Shown here: positions 1-6,876 of the stretch, piece by piece | Layout of the letters: the number at the start of each line of letters is the position of its first letter | Position numbering within the stretch: position 1 is the first letter of the stretch | DNA from: SCUN01 sp964355365 | GTDB taxonomy: Bacteria; Acidobacteriota; Vicinamibacteria; Vicinamibacterales; SCN-69-37 | Direction of reading: 5' to 3' | Assembly (NCBI GenBank): GCA_964355365.1 | Contig: CAYHEX010000241.1 | Location: 1-6,970, forward strand | DNA: 6,970 nt | The notes under the pieces: generated by a model | Database searches by the model: none | The model's input: the letters and a program-made list of their open reading frames with translations, nothing else | What the model was told of the DNA's origin: nothing | Translations under genes and position numbers: made by a program

Positions 1-466
1 AGCCGGCTTCGGTCAGCGTTGTCGCATCGACGATCGTGAACGGCACCGACAGCAGGCGCGCGAGCGTCTGCGCGAGCAGTGTCTTGCCCGTGCCGGTCGG
101 TCCGATCAGGAGGATGTTGGACTTGCTCAGTTCGACCTCGTGCCGGCCGCGCGACTGCTTCTGGATCTCGAGGCGCTTGTAGTGGTTGTAGACGGCGACC
201 GACAGCTTCTTCTTGGTCGCGTCCTGGCCGATCACGTACTCGTCGAGAAACTTCTTGATCTCCATCGGGGTCGGCAACGTCGTGCGCGTCCCCGTGCGAT
301 CAAACTTGTTGTCGTCGGCAATGATGTCGTTGCAGACGTCGACGCACTCGTCGCAGATAAAGACCGTGGGGCCCGCAATCAGCTTGCGGACGTCGTTCTG
401 GTCCTTGTTGCAAAAAGAGCAGCGGAGCGTCTCGTTTTCGCCGGGTTTCTTGGTCATGGAAGCCAT
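1..466 (-). CDS. clpX: ATP-dependent Clp protease ATP-binding subunit ClpX, N-terminal part (runs off the left edge)
   Basis: ClpX is the AAA+ unfoldase that recognises tagged or damaged proteins in the cytoplasm, unfolds them with ATP and threads them into ClpP. The first 155 residues are visible. A zinc-binding domain has two CxxC pairs, C16/C19 (RCSFCNK) and C38/C41 (FICDECVDVC). The typical linker PTPMEIKKFLDEYVIGQ follows at about residues 65-81, then the AAA+ domain opens with Walker A GPTGTGKT at residues 122-129 (bases 80-103). About 270 residues, with Walker B and the pore loops, should lie outside the window. Two in-frame ATG codons are possible: base 466 (MASMTKK) and base 457 (MTKK). 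Neither has a strong Shine-Dalgarno sequence; an AGG about 9 bases upstream slightly favours 466. The gene follows clpP by 59 bases on the same strand. The identification is secure; only the start is uncertain. Confidence 0.97.
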   Translation of the reverse strand, partial: MASMTKKPGENETLRCSFCNKDQNDVRKLIAGPTVFICDECVDVCNDIIADDNKFDRTGTRTTLPTPMEIKKFLDEYVIGQDATKKKLSVAVYNHYKRLEIQKQSRGRHEVELSKSNILLIGPTGTGKTLLAQTLARLLSVPFTIVDATTLTEAG

Positions 467-473
467 TCAGGAA

Positions 474-517
474 GCCTGCTTATCGGCGCGGTCGCGATTC
501 GACGATAGCACGCAGGC
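474..517 (-). other. Imperfect stem-loop in the clpP-clpX spacer
   Basis: GCCTGC at 474-479 pairs with GCAGGC at 512-517, and the inner TATCG at 481-485 pairs with CGATA at 503-507. The two stems are separated by a one-base and a four-base bulge, around a 17-base loop. In the clpP-clpX transcript this would form a hairpin ending a few bases before the clpX start. No U-tract follows, so it is not an evident intrinsic terminator. It could be an RNA-processing or expression-balancing element. The pairing is seen in the sequence; any role is inference. Confidence 0.35.
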
Positions 518-525
518 AGACGCAC

Positions 526-1128
526 CTATGCCCGCTTGCTGATGACATCGTCAATTACCCCGTATTCTTTAGCCTGAGCCGCGCTCATGATGTAGTCACG
601 GTCCGTGTCTTCCGCGATCCGGGAGATCGGCTGGCCGGTGTGGAAGGCCAGAATTTCATTCAATCGCTCACGCATGCGCAGGATTTCCTTCGCCTGAATG
701 TCGATATCGCTGGCCTGGCCGGCCAGACCACCGAGCCAGGGCTGGTGGATCAGAATCCGCGAATTCGGGAGCGAAAACCGCTTGTTCTTGGCGCCCGCCG
801 CAAGCAGGACGGCCCCCATCGAGGCCGCCTGGCCCATGCAATAGGTCTGCACGTCCGGCTTGATGAACTGCATGGTGTCGTAGATCGCCAACCCGGCGGT
901 GATCGACCCGCCCGGGCTGTTCAGGTAGACAAGAATGTCGTTGTCCGGATCCTCAGCCTCCAGAAACAGCATCTGGGCAATCGCCAGATTCGCCACGTTG
1001 TCGTCGATCGCCGAGCCGATGAAGACAATGCGGTCCTTCAGCAGGCGCGAGAAAATGTCGTAGGCGCGTTCGCCGCGGTTCGTCTGCTCGACGACCATCG
1101 GCACGAGCTGGTTTCGGTAATCTGCCAT
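526..1128 (-). CDS. clpP: ATP-dependent Clp protease proteolytic subunit ClpP
   Basis: ClpP is the serine peptidase that assembles into a double heptameric barrel and degrades the polypeptides fed in by ClpX or another Clp ATPase. The 200-residue product has the usual family length. The catalytic triad is recognisable: Ser103 in GQAASMGA, His128 in RILIHQP, and Asp178 in DTDRD, placed by alignment to the E. coli protein. The oxyanion-region motif NSPGGS lies at about residues 70-75. The start ATG at 1128 is well supported by AGAAGGA at 1136-1142, a ribosome binding site that overlaps the stop codon of tig. Only 12 bases separate it from tig and 59 from clpX, so the three genes are very likely co-transcribed. 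The N-terminus before the conserved RAYDIFSRLLKDRI segment is short, as in ClpPs with little or no propeptide. Nothing about the gene looks damaged. Confidence 0.98.
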   Translation of the reverse strand: MADYRNQLVPMVVEQTNRGERAYDIFSRLLKDRIVFIGSAIDDNVANLAIAQMLFLEAEDPDNDILVYLNSPGGSITAGLAIYDTMQFIKPDVQTYCMGQAASMGAVLLAAGAKNKRFSLPNSRILIHQPWLGGLAGQASDIDIQAKEILRMRERLNEILAFHTGQPISRIAEDTDRDYIMSAAQAKEYGVIDDVISKRA

Positions 1129-1135
1129 CGCTATG

Positions 1136-1142
1136 TCCTTCT
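1136..1142 (-). promoter_or_regulatory. Ribosome binding site of clpP overlapping the tig stop codon
   Basis: Read on the minus strand, AGAAGGA lies 7 bases upstream of the clpP ATG and shares bases with the tig stop codon TAG at 1143-1141. Ribosomes finishing tig would therefore arrive directly on the clpP initiation site. This settles the clpP start and suggests coupled translation of the two genes. Confidence 0.75.
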
Positions 1143-2451
1143 ATCCATTGACGATGGCGGCCTTGTCGAGTAGCCACGTCATCGTCTTTTCGCGCTGAAT
1201 GCCTGCGGTGATCCGCTCGAGACCGTCTTCCTTCTCGAGACGCGCCCGCACGGCGGCCGGTGCCCGGCCTGCGCGCTCGGCAAACTTCGCAATTTCCTGA
1301 TCGACATCTTCGGCGGTGGCTTCAATGTTCTCGCGCCGGGCAATCTCGTCCAGAACCAGCGTACTGCGCACGCTCTCTTCGGCGCCAACCTTCTGGCGCT
1401 CGCGGAACTCCTGCCAGTTGATGTTGGCCTTCATCGGATCGACGCCCTGATCCATGAGACGTCGCACCAGGTCTTCGAGGCGCCGCTCGGTTTCACGCTC
1501 AACGAGCGTGGCCGGCACTTCGGATGTCAAGCGGCTCGCCAGCGCCTTCAGCAGATCGTGGCGCACCGCATGGTCGGCGTCGTGTTCCGCCTGGTGCTGC
1601 AGGTCCTTCTTGATCTGTTCGCGCAGGGCGTCGAGGGTCTCGAACTCGCTGACTTCCTTCGCGAAGCTGTCGTCGAGCGGCGCCAGTTCCTTCCGGCGCA
1701 CGGCCTTGATGACCGCGTCGTAGGAAACGGTCTTCCCGGCCAGCTCAGGCATCGCGTAGTCGGCCGGGTAGTTCACCGTAAAGGACTTCTCGTCCCCGCC
1801 GTTGAGTCCCGTGAGGTGCTCGTCAAACCCGGGCGGATTGGCCGGGGCGCCGAGTTCCACCGACACGTTCTGCATCGGTTCGGGTGCGCTGTCAGCGGCT
1901 GATTCACCGGGGACCACGATGAGCGAGCCGCGAACCGTCCGCGTCAAGTCCATCAGCACAGCGTCACCGGTCATTGAGGCGCGGTCGTCGACCGCGTGCC
2001 ACTTGGCTGCGCGCTGCTGCAGTTGTTCGAGCGTCTGATCGACGGCGCCCACTTCAAGCACAGCCGCAGGCTTGCGCAATGAGATGCCGGTGTAGGTGCC
2101 CGGATCGATCGTCGGCAGGACCTCAAAATGTGCCGCAAAGGTCATCGGGCGGCCTTCTTCGATCACCACATCCCGTATGTCGGGGGTGGCGATCGGTGCC
2201 AACTGGCGTTCCTTCAGAACCTCCGTGACGCAGCGGGGAATCATGTCGTGCGCGACGTCGTAGAGGATCTGGTCCTTGTAGCGCTGCCGGACAACGGCGT
2301 TGGGCACTTTGCCCTGCCGAAAGCCGGGGACGCGCGCGGACTTGGCGTAGCCGGCCGCTACGCGGGCGATCTCGACCTCGACAGCATCCGCTGGAATCTC
2401 GAAGGTGAGTTGCTTCTGGGTTTCGCTCGTCTCGGAGTACTCGTGCTTCAT
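1141..2451 (-). CDS. tig: Trigger factor, ribosome-associated chaperone and peptidyl-prolyl isomerase
   Basis: Trigger factor docks on the ribosome at the tunnel exit and shields nascent chains. Most members also have an FKBP-like prolyl isomerase domain. The 436-residue product matches the family length. The N-terminal ribosome-binding domain carries the signature GFRQGKVP at residues 43-50. The FKBP-like domain spans roughly 155-250, with GFDEHLTGLNGGDEKSF and YPADYAMPELAGKTVSY. The C-terminal helical chaperone domain follows from about 260. Residues about 172-196 (through VVPGESAADSAPEP) look like a Pro/Ala/Glu-rich extension of an FKBP loop compared with E. coli. The chosen ATG at 2451 gives MKHEYSETSE, a normal family N-terminus. 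An in-frame GTG at 2520 would add 23 atypical residues and run into the kinase gene. No Shine-Dalgarno sequence precedes 2451, but the kinase stop is 5 bases upstream, so translational coupling is likely. clpP follows 12 bases downstream. Confidence 0.97.
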   Translation of the reverse strand: MKHEYSETSETQKQLTFEIPADAVEVEIARVAAGYAKSARVPGFRQGKVPNAVVRQRYKDQILYDVAHDMIPRCVTEVLKERQLAPIATPDIRDVVIEEGRPMTFAAHFEVLPTIDPGTYTGISLRKPAAVLEVGAVDQTLEQLQQRAAKWHAVDDRASMTGDAVLMDLTRTVRGSLIVVPGESAADSAPEPMQNVSVELGAPANPPGFDEHLTGLNGGDEKSFTVNYPADYAMPELAGKTVSYDAVIKAVRRKELAPLDDSFAKEVSEFETLDALREQIKKDLQHQAEHDADHAVRHDLLKALASRLTSEVPATLVERETERRLEDLVRRLMDQGVDPMKANINWQEFRERQKVGAEESVRSTLVLDEIARRENIEATAEDVDQEIAKFAERAGRAPAAVRARLEKEDGLERITAGIQREKTMTWLLDKAAIVNG

Positions 2452-2456
2452 CGCTA

Positions 2457-3872
2457 TCAATTGTATGTGTGATTGACGGGTAAGCGGATGGTCGCCACCG
2501 TTCCGCCGCCGTCCGGGCACGCCAATGTGAGTGTGCCGCCATGAGATTCAATGATTCGACGGGCCGTTGCCAGTCCCAATCCGGTTCCGCGGGCCTTGGT
2601 CGTGAAGAACGGCTCGAACAGACGGGCCTGCACGTCGGCGGGAATGCCGGGGCCAGCGTCCGCCACTCGCACGTCATACCAGTCGCTCACGTGCACCACC
2701 GACACCTCGATGCGGCCGCGGCCCTTCATCGCCTGGCCGGCGTTGTTCATGAGGTTCAGCATCACGAGGGTGAACATCTCGGGGTCCACATGCAGACTCG
2801 CGGCGACCGGGAGCATCGCGATTTCAATGTGAGCGAACGCCGGGTCGTTGCCGAGTTGCGTTCGCAACTTGGCCGCCAGCACGTCAAACGTGACCTGGCG
2901 GATGACGGGCGGACGCGGACGCGCAAACAGGAGCAGATCCTCGACGATCGCGTTGAGCGTGTCGACGCGATTGACGATCTCGGTGACGATGCCGCGCTCG
3001 GGCTGCTCGGGCGCCATGCGCTGCCCGATCACCTGCAGTGCGCCGCGAATGCCCGCCAACGGGTTGCGTACTTCATGCGCCACCACGGCGGCCATGCGGC
3101 CCAGTTGCGCCAGTGAGGCCTGCTCGCGCAACCGCGCTTCGGTCGCTTTGCGCTCGGTGATGTCGTAGCGGATCGAGACGTATTGATACGGTTTGCCGTG
3201 CGAATCGAGGAACGGCACGATCGTCGTGTCGACCCAATACAGCGATCCGTCCTTTGCGCGATTCCGCAGTTCGCCGCGCCAGACCTCGCCGGTCCCGATG
3301 GTGCGCCACAGTTCCTTGAAGAACTCCATCGGGTGCAGCCCGGAATTCAGCACCCGGTGATTCCGTCCGAGCAACTCCTCGCGCGAGTATTTGGAGATCT
3401 GGCAGAAAGTGTCATTGACGAAGGTGATGTCGCCCTTCACGTTGGTCGTGGCCAGAATGGCGGACTGGTCGAGCGCGTAGCGCAGATCCTCGGCGTCCCG
3501 CAGCGCGCGGTGCCGCTCTGCCGATCCGTGGCCGTAGCGTTGAATGCCGAACGCGATCAGCCACAGGCCGGCGATGCCGGCGATGGCGTTGACGAGGCGG
3601 ATCCCGCTCAGGGGGCCGGGTTCAGAGACCACCAGCTCCGTCAGGATCAGCATGGTGGCCACCGCCGCCACCAGGAAAACCCGATTGGGCCGACCCTCCC
3701 ACAGCATCAGCAGCAACAACGCGCCGTACACGGGGCCGACCGGCACATCTGCCGGCAGCCAGACGTCCGCGACGAAGGTAATCCCGAGCAGCGCGAGTGT
3801 CAGTGCCGTGAGCTGCACCGGGGGAGTAGGAGCGTCGAGAGAAAAGCGGTCCAGTTCTTGAATAGGGTTCAC
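2457..3872 (-). CDS. Membrane-associated PAS-domain sensor histidine kinase, NtrB-like
   Basis: This is a sensor kinase that should autophosphorylate on histidine and pass phosphate to a response regulator. The 471-residue product starts with about four hydrophobic segments (roughly residues 21-37, 46-58, 64-82 and 92-110). A PAS/PAC domain follows (about 131-241, ending SIRYDITERK), then a HisKA dimerisation helix with HEVRNP (His266). The ATPase core has an N box (NLMNNAGQA, 373-381), G1 (DAGPGI, 405-410), F box (FEPFFTTK) and G2 (GTGLGLA, 429-435). All catalytic motifs are intact. The N-terminal membrane part has no large external loop, so the signal could be intramembrane, or cytoplasmic through the PAS domain. 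The start is GTG at 3872, supported by GGAGG nine bases upstream. The gene lies divergent from two response-regulator genes, its likely partners, and only 5 bases upstream of tig. The stimulus cannot be read from the sequence. Confidence 0.95.
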   Translation of the reverse strand: MNPIQELDRFSLDAPTPPVQLTALTLALLGITFVADVWLPADVPVGPVYGALLLLMLWEGRPNRVFLVAAVATMLILTELVVSEPGPLSGIRLVNAIAGIAGLWLIAFGIQRYGHGSAERHRALRDAEDLRYALDQSAILATTNVKGDITFVNDTFCQISKYSREELLGRNHRVLNSGLHPMEFFKELWRTIGTGEVWRGELRNRAKDGSLYWVDTTIVPFLDSHGKPYQYVSIRYDITERKATEARLREQASLAQLGRMAAVVAHEVRNPLAGIRGALQVIGQRMAPEQPERGIVTEIVNRVDTLNAIVEDLLLFARPRPPVIRQVTFDVLAAKLRTQLGNDPAFAHIEIAMLPVAASLHVDPEMFTLVMLNLMNNAGQAMKGRGRIEVSVVHVSDWYDVRVADAGPGIPADVQARLFEPFFTTKARGTGLGLATARRIIESHGGTLTLACPDGGGTVATIRLPVNHTYN

Positions 3873-3881
3873 GTTGGCTGG

Positions 3882-3886
3882 CCTCC
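3882..3886 (-). promoter_or_regulatory. Ribosome binding site of the histidine kinase
   Basis: GGAGG on the minus strand lies 9 bases before the GTG at 3872 and supports that non-ATG start. Its upstream two bases (3885-3886) form part of the 3' arm of a perfect inverted repeat, so folding of the leader RNA could partly occlude it. Confidence 0.75.
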
Positions 3887-3903
3887 GTGAGTATGCCTCA
3901 CGG
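3885..3903. repeat. Perfect inverted repeat in the divergent kinase/response-regulator spacer
   Basis: CCGTGAG at 3885-3891 and CTCACGG at 3897-3903 are exact reverse complements separated by the five bases TATGC. It lies in the 86-base spacer between the kinase GTG (3872) and the response-regulator ATG (3959), where both promoters must sit. It could be a dimer-binding operator in DNA, or a hairpin in the kinase leader RNA that touches the GGAGG ribosome binding site. I see no clear sigma-70 or sigma-54 (-24/-12) promoter in the spacer. The symmetry is seen directly; the function is inferred. Confidence 0.55.
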
Positions 3904-3958
3904 GCTTCCGAAGTAGATAGGGTCGTTGTATGTCGCAGAATTTCACGGAATTGGGGAA

Positions 3959-4342
3959 ATGTCCGCGCCTGTAATCATCGTTGTCGACGATGAGGCACTG
4001 CTGCGCTGGGCCGTGGCTGAAAGCCTGATGGCTGCCGGGTATGCCGTGCGCCAGGCCGAAAGCGCCGCTGACGCGGTGCGCTGCCTCGAACAAACGAAGT
4101 CGTCTCCCCTGGTCGTGGTTCTTGACCTCAAGCTACCCGATTCGAGCGACCTCTCGCTCGCCCGCCGGATCATGGCGGATCGGCCCGACGCGCCTGTGAT
4201 CATGATGACAGCCCATGGGTCGGCGCAGGACAAGGCCGAGGCCGAGGCGGCCGGCGTGTACAAGTTCATCCAGAAGCCCTTTGACCTGTCTGAGATGACC
4301 ACCGTGGTGCGTGAGGCCGCGGCGAAACTGGGCGTCCGGTGA
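3959..4342 (+). CDS. Stand-alone receiver-domain response regulator (CheY-like)
   Basis: The product is a single phosphoacceptor domain of 127 residues with no output domain. All active-site residues are present: acidic pair D10/D11 (VVDDE), phosphoacceptor D56 (VVLDLKLP), T84 (IMMTAHG) and K106 (FIQKPFD). The sequence is closer to NtrC-type receivers than to chemotaxis CheY, and it shares the LxRW(A/S) pattern after the acidic pair with the receiver of the next gene. It could be a phosphate sink, a relay intermediate, or an effector acting through protein contacts. The ATG at 3959 puts the acidic pair near residue 10, as usual, with GGAA about 8 bases upstream. A TTG at 3926 would add 11 residues and is less likely. 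The gene is divergent from the histidine kinase and 30 bases upstream of the NtrC-type regulator, so a shared phosphorelay is likely. Confidence 0.93.
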   Translation: MSAPVIIVVDDEALLRWAVAESLMAAGYAVRQAESAADAVRCLEQTKSSPLVVVLDLKLPDSSDLSLARRIMADRPDAPVIMMTAHGSAQDKAEAEAAGVYKFIQKPFDLSEMTTVVREAAAKLGVR

Positions 4343-4372
4343 CCTCTGTCGTGTATTCTCTCTAAAACCTTG

Positions 4373-5758
<1,386 letters not shown>

Positions 5759-5767
5759 GTTCGGTAA

Positions 5768-5850
5768 TGGGGCTGGTCGGGGTCGAACCGACACTCCTTG
5801 TGGGAACGGGCTCCTAAGACCCGCGCGTCTGCCAATTCCGCCACAGCCCC
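5768..5850 (-). tRNA. tRNA-Leu, anticodon UAG
   Basis: On the minus strand an 83-base class II tRNA can be folded by eye. The acceptor stem GGGGCTG/CAGCCCC is perfect. The D stem is GCG/CGC, with loop GAATTGGCAGA. The anticodon stem is CGGGT/GCCCG, with loop CTTAGGA and anticodon TAG at 5816-5814. A 14-base variable arm (TTCC pairing with GGA) follows. The T stem GTCGG/CCGAC carries the TTCGACC loop. The discriminator base is A at 5768, and CCA is not encoded (ATTA follows). UAG reads CUN leucine codons, chiefly CUA. The 3' end converges on the NtrC-type gene with 9 bases between them, and no terminator is evident for either gene. Confidence 0.95.
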
Positions 5851-5861
5851 CTAAGACACAT

Positions 5862-5889
5862 CTGATAATCGCCAATCGCCAATCGCCAA
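5862..5889 (-). promoter_or_regulatory. Possible tRNA-Leu promoter, with the -35 box inside the heptamer array
   Basis: On the minus strand a TATCAG (5867-5862) could serve as a -10 box. A TTGGCG formed by the tandem repeat (5889-5884) lies 16 bases upstream as a -35 box. Each matches four of six consensus bases. Transcription would start near 5855, giving the short leader expected before the mature tRNA end at 5850. Because the repeat recreates TTGGCG every 7 bases, other registers exist. This is a weak match. Confidence 0.3.
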
Positions 5890-5929
5890 TCGCCAATCGG
5901 GAATCGGGAATCGACGATCTGTAATCGTC
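5867..5929. repeat. Array of nine 7-bp units between the tRNA-Leu and VWFA genes
   Basis: Read on the plus strand, AATCGCC occurs four times in a row (5867-5894). It is followed by AATCGGG twice (5895-5908), AATCGAC (5909-5915), a degenerate GATCTGT (5916-5922) and AATCGTC (5923-5929). All stay in the same 7-bp register, and eight of nine units begin AATCG. The identical units sit nearest the tRNA and the array decays away from it, as expected for a tandem repeat growing by slippage. On the minus strand it reads as repeated GGCGATT. No protein-coding role is likely. Confidence 0.85.
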
Positions 5930-5970
5930 TCACGTAACAACGCCGGTCCGATCCATCGTTCGGCGGGAAT

Positions 5971-6876
5971 CTAACCGCCGTAGCCCTTGCGGGCGCGGAT
6001 GTCGTAGCGGCCGGGGCGTGTGATCGACACGGCCACGGCGTGCCAGCCGGATTTGTCGACGCCCGACGGCGAGTACCGCAGCACATAACTTGTGCGGAAG
6101 GCCCGGATCGCGGCGATGAACGCGTCGCTGAGTGGCTCCTTCGCGTCGATCGGAAACATCTGTCCGCCCGTCGGAATGACGACGGCGTCGCGCACGGGTC
6201 TCACCGAGGGCAACTCCTGTGTATCTGCCTCGGACAAACCCGCGGACATGCTGCTGCCGCCTCGAACCGTCGCCAGCAGGGGCGCGGTGCTCGTGTTGCG
6301 CTTGAGCGCCGTCAGATTCTCGATGATCACCACGGCGTGCACGACGGCGTCGGTCAACCCTGCGACATCGTGGGCCGCCGCCGCATTGACGACGCTCGAC
6401 GTGTCGAGTCCGTCGGTGAAGACGACGATCAGATGGCGTCGGTCCGGCGATGACGAGCGGATCATGGCGGCGGAGAGTCCGTCAAACAGCGACGTCGATC
6501 CGCCGGCCACGAGCCCGCCAAGCGGCGGCGGCGCGCCGCCGGGTTGCCACGGAAACACTTCGCGGATGACGTGCTGGACAGAGATCAGCCGCAGGCGATC
6601 CTGCGGTGTCAGCAACGCGGCCGTGTCGGTGACCGCGGTCTTGAGTCGCGCGAGCATCGCGCCGCGAACGCTGTTGCTGGCATCAAGCAGCAGCGTCACG
6701 TCGATGGGCAGCGTCTCCACGGACACGGCTTCGATGTCCTGTCGCACGCCGTTGTCGGTCAGCGTGAAATCCGCGGCCGACAGCCCCGATGTCGGCCGGC
6801 CGTTCTGCGACACCGCCACGGGCACGAAGACCAGCTCTGTGCGGCTCTGGAAGCGCTGTTGGGCGCCGAGCGGCAC
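5971..6876 (-). CDS. VWFA-domain protein, probably exported in its relatives; 5' end in doubt
   Basis: From the best available start the product has 301 residues. An N-terminal segment (TELVFVPVAVSQNGRPTSGLSAADFTL) resembles the small beta domain that precedes VWFA in many acidobacterial secreted proteins. The VWFA domain spans about 58-265. Its metal-dependent adhesion site is complete: DASNS (D65, S67, S69), T128 in GGSTSLFDG and D155 in FTDGLD. The tail YDIRARKGYGG is typical of the group. Such domains bind proteins through a chelated metal ion; the ligand is unknown. The only start in the open frame is GTG at 6876, without a Shine-Dalgarno sequence. Upstream the frame encodes SCTLAIGV before a TAG at 6900-6898. 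The bases around the GTG read LAIGVPLGAQQ, like the end of a signal peptide with its cleavage site, but the rest is missing in all frames. The gene may be truncated at its 5' end by recombination, mutation or an assembly error. Confidence 0.8.
   Translation of the reverse strand: MPLGAQQRFQSRTELVFVPVAVSQNGRPTSGLSAADFTLTDNGVRQDIEAVSVETLPIDVTLLLDASNSVRGAMLARLKTAVTDTAALLTPQDRLRLISVQHVIREVFPWQPGGAPPPLGGLVAGGSTSLFDGLSAAMIRSSSPDRRHLIVVFTDGLDTSSVVNAAAAHDVAGLTDAVVHAVVIIENLTALKRNTSTAPLLATVRGGSSMSAGLSEADTQELPSVRPVRDAVVIPTGGQMFPIDAKEPLSDAFIAAIRAFRTSYVLRYSPSGVDKSGWHAVAVSITRPGRYDIRARKGYGG

Noticed and set aside
140..508. Plus-strand open frames opposite clpX
   Set aside because: They are antisense to clearly recognised ClpX coding sequence, are low in complexity and match no family I know. 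They are expected by chance in G+C-rich DNA.
640..1173. Plus-strand open frame of 177 codons opposite clpP
   Set aside because: It is fully antisense to an intact clpP with a complete catalytic triad, and it has no recognisable domain or ribosome binding site.
2452..2520. Upstream start for trigger factor at 2520
   Set aside because: The extra 23 residues are atypical for the family and would overlap the end of the kinase gene. The ATG at 2451 gives a normal trigger factor N-terminus.
3183..3890. Plus-strand open frame of 235 codons opposite the histidine kinase
   Set aside because: It is antisense to a kinase with all catalytic motifs intact, and its composition (many Gln, His, Arg, Gly) is typical of shadow frames.
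3926..3958. TTG start for the stand-alone response regulator
   Set aside because: It would add 11 residues before the first beta strand. The ATG at 3959 fits the usual receiver length and has a better upstream purine stretch.
3873..3958. Sigma-54 (-24/-12) promoter in the divergent spacer
   Set aside because: GG and GC dinucleotides occur there, but not at the required 10-base spacing within a TGGC-N-TTGC context on either strand.
5867..5929. CRISPR array
   Set aside because: The units are only 7 bp and directly adjacent, with no spacers and no cas genes nearby.
5941..5965. Intrinsic terminator after the VWFA gene
   Set aside because: CGCCG/CGGCG is only a 5-bp stem with a 15-base loop and no following U-tract on the transcribed strand, so it is too weak to call.
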